NCBI GenBank assembly: GCA_020726505.1
Contig: JAHLEZ010000003.1
Coordinates: forward strand, 744,001 to 808,000
Reading direction: 5' to 3'
Origin: Leptodontidium sp. MPI-SDFR-AT-0119
Taxonomy: Eukaryota > Ascomycota > Leotiomycetes > Helotiales > Leptodontidiaceae
Length of the DNA stretch: 64,000 nucleotides
The translations under genes and the position numbers were made by a program. How positions within the stretch are numbered: the stretch's first letter is position 1; each line of letters begins with the position of its first letter. Below the pieces are notes generated by a model that was not told the origin of the DNA, searched no databases, and saw only the letters and a list, made by a program, of their open reading frames with translations. Positions 57,322 through 64,000 of the stretch are shown here, piece by piece.

Positions 57322-58937
57322 ATGTATTCAGCATTCAAGCAAGCTGGTGGCAAGTCTGTCGGAGGCAAGTCAATCGGTGGCAAGTCTGTTGGCGGCAAGT
57401 CAGTCGCTGGCAAGTCAGTCGGAGGCAAGTCAGTCAACCTCCTGGAGCAACTTCGTTCATCAGGTGCCGATATCTACTATCCCACTCCTGAAGAGACCAT
57501 CGCCGATACTCTCATTCCTTCCATTGAGCAAGACGGCTTTGACAATCCTGGTTCTGAATTCTGTCCCATCTCTTTGGAGGATGACGACTTTGAGATCAAG
57601 ATTGAAGAGGACGAGCAACCTGTTGAGGTCTTCTACGCTGTCTCTGGTGGTGTTGCTCGCATTGTCCACAAGAGTAAGTTCTTCAAATTCCTCCTCCTCG
57701 CGCAATAACACACATACTGACTGGAATTCAGCTGTTGCATCTGCTACTGCTCCCGCTCTCGAGTACTCTGTCTCTGATGGCGTCGCTCGCAAGAAGCCTG
57801 TCACCGACTACTCTGTCTCTAATGGTGTCGCCCGCAAGAAGCCTGCTACCGAGTTCACTGTCCAAAATGGTGTTGCTCGGAAGACTACCATGAGTAAGTT
57901 GTCCAATCTTGCCCATTCCATCTCACTCAAGAACGTAAATACTGACTTCAATCTAGCCTCTGCGCCTACCATCTCTCTTGCTACCCAAGACTCTGTCTCT
58001 GGCGGTGTCGCTCAGGGTAAGTTGTTCAAATCTGATCTGTTCGTGAAAGAACACAAATGCTGATTCAGTTCTAGCTATTGCGACTGTCACTACTCCCAAG
58101 AAGAGAATCTCATCACCACCTCGCTACCATCCAAGCGTTGGCGGAAAGTTCTTGCTCTCAGGACCACCACCTCCACGCAAGAACCGACCAGTAATTGGCG
58201 ACAAGCATCTAGCTCTCGCCAAGAAGGCCACTCAATCATCTTCCACCTCCCCCAGAAACAAGAAGCGCTCGTATGAAGAGTCTGATTCTGAAGACGAGGA
58301 TGAATTCATTCAGGACCGTTCTCCTTCTCCATCCAAATACAAGAAGGCTCGCATCGACAAAGATGATGATTTTGTCCTCAATCATCCATCCACCGCCTCC
58401 AAGCAACCCCTTGAGAAGAAGCCAGTCAAGAAGAGATCCTACATCAAGAAGGCTGATCACCCCTCAAAGTCCGGCAAGCAACCTCTTGGCCAAACCAAGC
58501 GAAAGATCAAGAAGGTTACCAAGCCCAGAAAAGTCAAGCCTGTGGCCGAAGAGGAAATCTTGAACCGTCCTCTCTTTCGCGAGCTTCCTCGTTGCCCTGA
58601 TCTTTCCGAGGGCACTCCTCAGAAGAAGGGTACGAAATGGACAACATTCGAGCACGAGGTCCTCTACTTGCTTCTCGTCGAGCAGCGCAACAGTGAAATC
58701 ACTGGAGACCTGAACATCAAGCCTTTGAAGGATGTCCCCCTCTTCAGAAAGATGTCTGAGCAACTCGGTGACTTCGGTATCTATCGCACTGAGTACTCTG
58801 CCCGAAACTACTGGAATCGCCATGGCCGCCCCAAGGCCGGTTGGGATGAGCGTACTGATTCTTACCCTGGTCGCTCCCTTGTCACCTCCGCTCAGGAATC
58901 CAAGGCTCAAGAGTCCAAGATGTACCACTACGCTTGA
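57322..58937 (+). CDS. Nuclear-type repeat protein with GGKSV and VSxGVAR repeats
   Basis: Four exons, 57322-57673, 57732-57893, 57957-58016, 58075-58937; 478 aa. The N-terminus has six GGKSV pentapeptides (residues 9-38). An acidic segment (ISLEDDDFEIKIEEDEQP) follows, then five V-S/Q-x-G-V-A-[R/Q] units spread over exons 1-3, some with KKP. From residue about 200 the protein is Lys/Ser/Arg-rich with probable nuclear localisation signals (PRNKKRSYEESDSEDEDE; KRKIKKVTKPRKVKP). The C-terminal part, GTKWTTFEHEVLYLLLVEQRN...EYSARNYWNRHGR, has the spacing of a Myb/SANT-like helical domain. I assign no function; a DNA- or chromatin-associated role is an inference. Confidence 0.83.
57346..57435 (+). 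repeat. Six tandem 15-bp units encoding GGKSV
   Basis: Codons 9-38 of the gene: GGKSV, GGKSI, GGKSV, GGKSV, AGKSV, GGKSV. Unit consensus GGTGGCAAGTCTGTC with third-position variation. Confidence 0.9.
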
Positions 58938-60055
58938 TTTGGGCTCGAGATTCTTCTTGAATGATTTGGAAGCGAATGGAGTTTGGTGGTTGGTCGCGGT
59001 GGTGTTCTCTGGCTTGCTTTTTTCTTTGGCTGCTCATCTTTCCTTGGCTTGATTGTTTTGGCTGCTTGTTTTTCCTCTCTGGTACTTAGAATTAGTGGAT
59101 AGACTTTCAGGATTGCCTTACGGCATTGGTGTTCATCGGTCGGGTTTTGATTTGTGACGTCGTCTCTTTGTTTTAAAGCAGGAGCGGCCTTGGTGCGTCA
59201 GCTTCGTGATGCGTATTCTAGGATGCGGAAGTGCCTGGTGTACTTCGTTCCGCTTTAGATACAATACCCTGCTCTGTTTGCTTCATAACAAAAGTTCGTT
59301 GCTCTACAATGGAAATTTATTTTTCAATGAACTCTTGTCCCGGCACGGCACTGAATGACGTGAATACCTTCATCTCTTGACTCGGAACAGATAACTTGAT
59401 TCAGAATTTGAATACAACTACCCAATACTTGAAATCTTACTCCTGACCTGACCTTGGGGATTCCGCCTTCCAATATTTAAGAGAAGGCGCTTGAGCTGGA
59501 GGCATCTGGTTGGCTTGGAATGTGGCAAGTAAACACCAACCAACATTAACCGAGACAGTTCACCACTCAAACAACACGGTCAAAGCCTCCTTTCCGAAAT
59601 TAAATGCACAGTACGCCTTCAAATTTCAACTGATCCTCTTTCACAATATTTAAAAAGCGATCTTCTCTTACTACGATTTTTCAAATAATATTCTTGGTAG
59701 GTCCACGACATCGGAGGTAGCTGCTAGCGCAACGCTAGATGATTGGTCCCCGGTTTTTTCTGGACGCCAAGCTTACTTGTGTATGCCCGCCCAGCTCGCA
59801 GCATCACCACAGCCTCATCGACCAAAACTCACCCACCAACGGTCCCTCCTCCGAACGGCTCTACGTACGATATCTAGAACTCGAATTTTCTCTAGAGTGA
59901 ATCAAAGCGACTCGCTCCTTCCCCGAGACCCCTTCTACTTCTGGCCACTTCGTTTGCCTCGACCAACTTCCCCAAGATACGACCTCGAAAGCTTCATCTT
60001 TATTTGAGCACACAACTTCACAGAAACTACAACAACAACTCACCCACCTCTCAAG
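58938..60055. other. Intergenic, KS-repeat gene to NCBP3-like gene
   Basis: 1.1 kb. 3' UTR, then promoter; a C/A-rich leader precedes the ATG at 60056. A frame at 59777-60007 has no family features. No gene supported. Confidence 0.45.
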
Positions 60056-61467
60056 ATGTCTACCCTCGATATGGACATCGAGATGGATATTGATATGGGC
60101 CTCACCGACGACCTGGGCATTCCAGACGCCGAGATTCTCCCAGATACTACCTCCTTCGTGCGCTCCACCCGTCCCTCTTCAAAGCCATTGCGCAAAGCTG
60201 ACCTGTAGCACAGTCTAGTCTGCAAGAGCCTCAACCAATCCTGAATACTCCTAACGATACCACCGACTCAGACGCCCACGAACTTGCTCCTCACAAAGTA
60301 CATCTTCGCGGTCTGGACAATCTCACGACCAAAGACATCAGAGCGTTCGCCTCAGAGTACTACGAAGATCACAGACCTGTACACGTCGAATGGATTGATG
60401 ATACGTCTGCCAACATAATCTACGAGACGGCGGATATTGCAAAGGCGGCGTTGGTGGCATTCTCGGCTGTTGAAATCACAGATGTCTCCCAAATTCCACT
60501 CTTGCAGACGATTTCAGCCAAGACCTTCCCTCTCCACCCAGATACACATCTAGAGGTCAGATTAGCTGTTATTGGGGATCGCAAGCAAGCTGGTGCTCGA
60601 GAGCGAAGCCGATTCTATCTCTTCAACCCAGAACATGACCCAGCAGAGCGTCGCAAGCGGAACCCCAGAGGGCAAAGACAATATCGGGACCGTGAGGATG
60701 GAGGATATAGGAGCCAGCGCTACGATGACCAAGAGCAACAAAAGCGAGAGCGCGACGCTGACTTTGATGCTTCTCTCTACGATGATGATGAGGCTTCACG
60801 CGCGAAGCGTTCGGGTGGAAACCACAATCGCAACAATTCATCTTCTGGCAGTGAGTCGCAGAGAGTTCGATTCCCAAGACGCGAGAAGGAGCTATTCCCT
60901 GAACGTGACGCTAGAGGTAGTGGACGTTTGAGAAGTCGAAGTGCTTCCCCAGTTCGGGACAGAGATAGTAATCAGGATTTGATTGAGGACCGGATTGTGG
61001 AGAGAAGACGCCAAAACCAAGCTGCAGCTCCCAATAGACTAGCGGCACAGGCCATCAAGCAAGCGAAGTTGAGAGAACCAGCTGCCCCAAAGGAACTGTT
61101 CCCGGGAAAGTCCAGTCCGAGCCATCGCCGTTCACATGCCTTCGATGCTGTGGACACTAACCAGGCCGTTGAACTCTTCTCCAGAATGCCAGTTCCTTTA
61201 ACTGATGGCAGTGGAGACAGCCGGTCAAGAGGCGGATCGTTGGCTTCTAGAATCACTAGAAAGGGCTCAGAAGTGGAATCGTCCGGATTCAGCATTCGCG
61301 GTACAGCAATGGCCCCTCCTGCGCCAGTGTTCAACATTAAAGGTGCTGCCCGAGTCAAGGAGTTGTTCCCCTCTACCTTGGGTGATAACTCTGGCAAGGA
61401 GCTCTTTTCGGAAAGATTGGAGGGTAGAGGCCGACGAAGACAGAAGGCAGAGGACCTCTTCTACTGA
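60056..61467 (+). CDS. NCBP3-like nuclear cap-binding protein
   Basis: Two exons, 60056-60157 and 60214-61467; 451 aa. The intron (56 bp, donor GTGCGC, branch GCTGAC) is my reading: unspliced, the first frame stops at TAG 60206, and this is the only phase-consistent GT-AG pair of normal size. Residues about 60-110 (HKVHLRGLDNLTTKDIRAFASEY, VHVEWIDDTSANIIYE) match the RRM-like domain of NCBP3/C17orf85 (VWGVDRLST..., HIEWLDDTSCNVV). Metazoan NCBP3 binds the mRNA cap with NCBP1 in the nucleus and helps export. The remainder is Arg/Ser/Asp-rich and disordered, with repeated KELFP-type motifs. The N-terminus is acidic (DMDIEMDIDMGLTDD). Confidence 0.75.
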
Positions 61468-62173
61468 GCGGGTGGGGCTGTTTCATTTGAAGGAATTTCT
61501 CTTCCTCGAACAATTCAATCAGAGCATTCTACTCAAATTATACAATCTATGTAAGGATTAAGGATATGCCGATGCGGCGCGCTTCGATGGATTTGCATAT
61601 GACAGCAGAGAATTTGATGGAGGAACGATAGACTTCTACAGGGTGTGTGCAAGCTTCTTCCTCATTGTCCTTGATCTTCAATGACATTTGATACCTGCTG
61701 AAAGGACTGGTAATCAATACCCTCCTTATGCCAGCGGCTGCTTCGCACCACAAGCTTGGTCATCTTTGACCTTCTTGCTCTGAATATCTGCGCATGATTT
61801 TTACACGAAGGATATGGTGGTCGTACTCTTTATCCAGATCGTTTCGCTGGAGCCTCTGCTGCCCAACTGCAGAGGAAGTGACTGGTACAAGTCGCGAATA
61901 CTCAAAATAAGCAAAGATGTTTTTCAATCCCTGATATCCTTATTAATTTTGCGTATCTACAGTGAATGTAACATCTACATTACTCTCTTTGATTCAAATG
62001 TTGACGGTGCAGGCAAGTAATGCAGCATCAAACAAGGGAACCGAATCTTGCCAAATTGATCTCGCCTTCCTTTCCTGAATATACATTACAGTTCGATTCT
62101 ACTCCCGCGCCCGCCTTCTCTCCCCAGGCCTTTCATCCGCAACGCCAGCTGTCTCACCACCCAAATCAACATC
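61468..62173. other. Intergenic
   Basis: About 700 bp between two rightward genes: 3' flank, then promoter with a C/T-rich segment just before the next ATG. Nothing else seen. Confidence 0.4.
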
Positions 62174-64000
62174 ATGGCAGATTGGTTGAGGCCCGTCTTT
62201 GGGCGCAGAGGACAAGGCTCCTCAATCAGTGAACGAGCAAGCAGTCTCCCCTTCGATGAAAGCAATGACAGCGAGGATGGAAATGCCCCTACTCCCACTC
62301 CACGTCTTCGACCTACCTCGCGCGTCTCCTCATATATTGGAATCCGGCCAGCGACACCACCAATCCCGCAGACGCCTGACACGTTCTTCAGCTTTAGGGT
62401 TCCAGAGAGTGTCTATCGTGCGTTGATTTCCTTCTTTGCCTCCTTGGGAGCCACTCAGTTGCTAACGCCGTGCCGCACAGATGAGCCTTCGAAAGATCAG
62501 ATGGCAGAGATGCTGAAGGCGGTTATGATGACCCAAAGTTCGACTACCCCGGTCCCCATTGAGTATAACAGCTGCATACTGCATGTTCTAGAGGCGTATC
62601 ATGAAATGCGGGTGGAGCTACAACGGACAGAAGAGACCATTGAGGAGCTGAAGCATACCCATACGAAGGATATCAAGGACTTTGAAACTCTAGCTACGCA
62701 GTGGGAGGTGAAGGAGCAGAATTACAAGTCTGAGATGAAGAAACTCGAGGTTCTTCTAAGCAAGACGGATGGTGGGCTGGAGAAGGTCAGTCTGGCTAGG
62801 AGCAAAAGTACGGTACATGGTGCGCAAAGAGTCGGAGAGAGCATAAAGAGGGATATTGGAACGATCAAGGCGCGTCATGCTGCTCGGAGCTCAAGAGGTT
62901 GGTTTCTTCTCGCACTGGAGCAACATTGTTTGACTCGGAATAGAACATTCGGATGTGCCTGGAGATGTTCCTATTGATGCTTCTACTAGCCACAGATATC
63001 GAGGTAAGTCAGACATGACTACGGAACGACCACAAGCTTACCGTGTATAGCCGACAGATTCTTCAAGACTAGAATCAAGACCAACCCTCAAGATTCTCCT
63101 AATGTTGCCAACAACGAACGCAACAAGACCCCTTCTCGAATCCTCCAACCGCGAGCCTCAACAGGTAGCTTTGCATTGTATGCTTCTCCAGCACAGATGG
63201 ACGAACCTACATCACACAACGAGACGGCTAATGTAGATCTGGCTGAGGTTTCAAAGGCAAAACTCAAGGCACTGGCGCGACAACGAGCACACGAGGAGTT
63301 CGGTGTAGAGTTCGATTCATCCGAATCCGAATCCGAGTCAAGCACAAATAGCCACCATGAGAAGTTCTCCCCTGTAGCCATTCCTAAAGGTCTCTGCATT
63401 AGATACCAAAAGCTAGATGCTTCAAAGAGTATGGTTCCAAAGAAGCCATCTACTCTGTCTATGAACGAGTCATACACATCCCAATACGAGACACTCTCCA
63501 AAGACTCGCCTCAGCAGATGGGATTCTCGTTCCGGCCCGGCGATGACATGGAAGCATTAGCACAAAGACAGAGGACGGGCCGGACTCCGAGAAGACCAGT
63601 AGGCCAATACTCTCGCCGGCAAAGCTCTGCAGAAATCGATGGCCAGTCAGAGGATGCTGGCATTGTTCAGCTGCGAAAGCTAGAGTTATCGCCACACGCT
63701 AGGATCGACCCCAGGGTAGGCGTACGCAGACCACCTATGACCACCTCAAGACCATCTTCCCGACCGCGAGATCTTCAAGATTCCGAAGGCCTCAAGAGAG
63801 ACGACTCGGGTGGTAGCTTCGTCACAGCTTTGCGGGATAATTCTGGTCGAAGTAGTGCAAACGGTTCGCAGAACAACAGTCAGGCACGCAGAAGGTTGGA
63901 CAGGAATACTGGTAGTAGTGAGGCTGTCACAGCTGCAACGAGGGCTTTGAGCAGTGCTGGAGCCAAGAGATCTTCAGCGCAGAGGAAGTCTGGTTCCGAG
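62174..64000 (+). CDS. Uncharacterised coiled-coil protein, 3' end beyond the window
   Basis: Four exons so far: 62174-62417, 62481-62897, 62944-63003, 63051 to the edge; 557 codons without a stop. The first intron (63 bp) is 3n and stop-free, so it is easily missed; splicing gives ESVYHEPSKDQMAEML. Residues about 82-190 include a conserved-looking helical segment (HVLEAYHEMRVELQRTEETIEELKHTHTKDIKDFETLATQWEVKEQNYKSEMKKLEVLL), a coiled coil. The flanking regions are Ser/Thr/Pro/Arg-rich and presumably disordered. An acidic EFDSSESESESS tract lies near residue 325. I do not recognise the family; cytoskeletal or signalling scaffolds often look like this, but nothing here proves it. Confidence 0.78.

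Overview
This is a gene-dense filamentous-ascomycete nuclear window. Short spliceosomal introns (about 48-105 bp, GTAAGT/GTATGT donors, CTAAC/CTAAT branch sites), pyrimidine-rich leaders and the protein families point to Pezizomycotina. Several lineage-type proteins (KS-repeat nuclear protein, Ala-rich small secreted protein, long F-box proteins) suggest Leotiomycetes/Helotiales, but that is an inference from family memory, not a computed placement.

Layout. 1-7.9 kb: mL67/Mhr1-type mitoribosomal protein (-), Hsp104 (+) and a small Ala-rich secreted protein with a clear TATA box. 8.4-12.1 kb: a decaying tandem F-box cluster (a 5'-truncated copy, an isolated F-box fragment, and a longer copy with a stop and frame changes). 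12.4-19.3 kb: metal-dependent amidohydrolase/decarboxylase, a BTB-type protein with a long disordered linker, and cyclin Ccl1 of TFIIK. 20.5-27.3 kb: secreted S10 carboxypeptidase, ELO fatty-acid elongase with a 12-unit NG-tetrapeptide tail, and a Gfo/Idh/MocA oxidoreductase. 29.4-36.3 kb: promethin/LDO-like lipid-droplet protein, trimethyllysine dioxygenase (carnitine synthesis, ten exons), vacuolar carboxypeptidase Y and Sdo1. 36.6-39.7 kb: ribosomal proteins uS13 and uL22, head to head, both with minute first coding exons. 41.4-47 kb: a large F-box protein and an uncharacterised Cys/His plus coiled-coil protein. 47-52.2 kb: about 5.2 kb without a gene I can support, with microsatellites and a recurring TACGGAG motif. 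52.2-64 kb: four proteins without assigned function, one of them with duplicated exon-intron units, an NCBP3-like cap-binding protein, and a coiled-coil protein running off the right edge. A MITE-like inverted repeat whose arms differ only by transitions lies at 53.9-54.2 kb.

Most genes are independent housekeeping units. Functional themes recur: ribosome biogenesis and translation (mL67, Sdo1, uS13, uL22), transcription and mRNA (Ccl1, NCBP3-like), lipid and carnitine metabolism (ELO, LDO-like, TMLD), proteolysis and protein quality control (two S10 peptidases, Hsp104, F-box proteins). I see no secondary-metabolite cluster, CRISPR array, rRNA, or convincing tRNA. All splice sites were read by eye from frame continuity and consensus.
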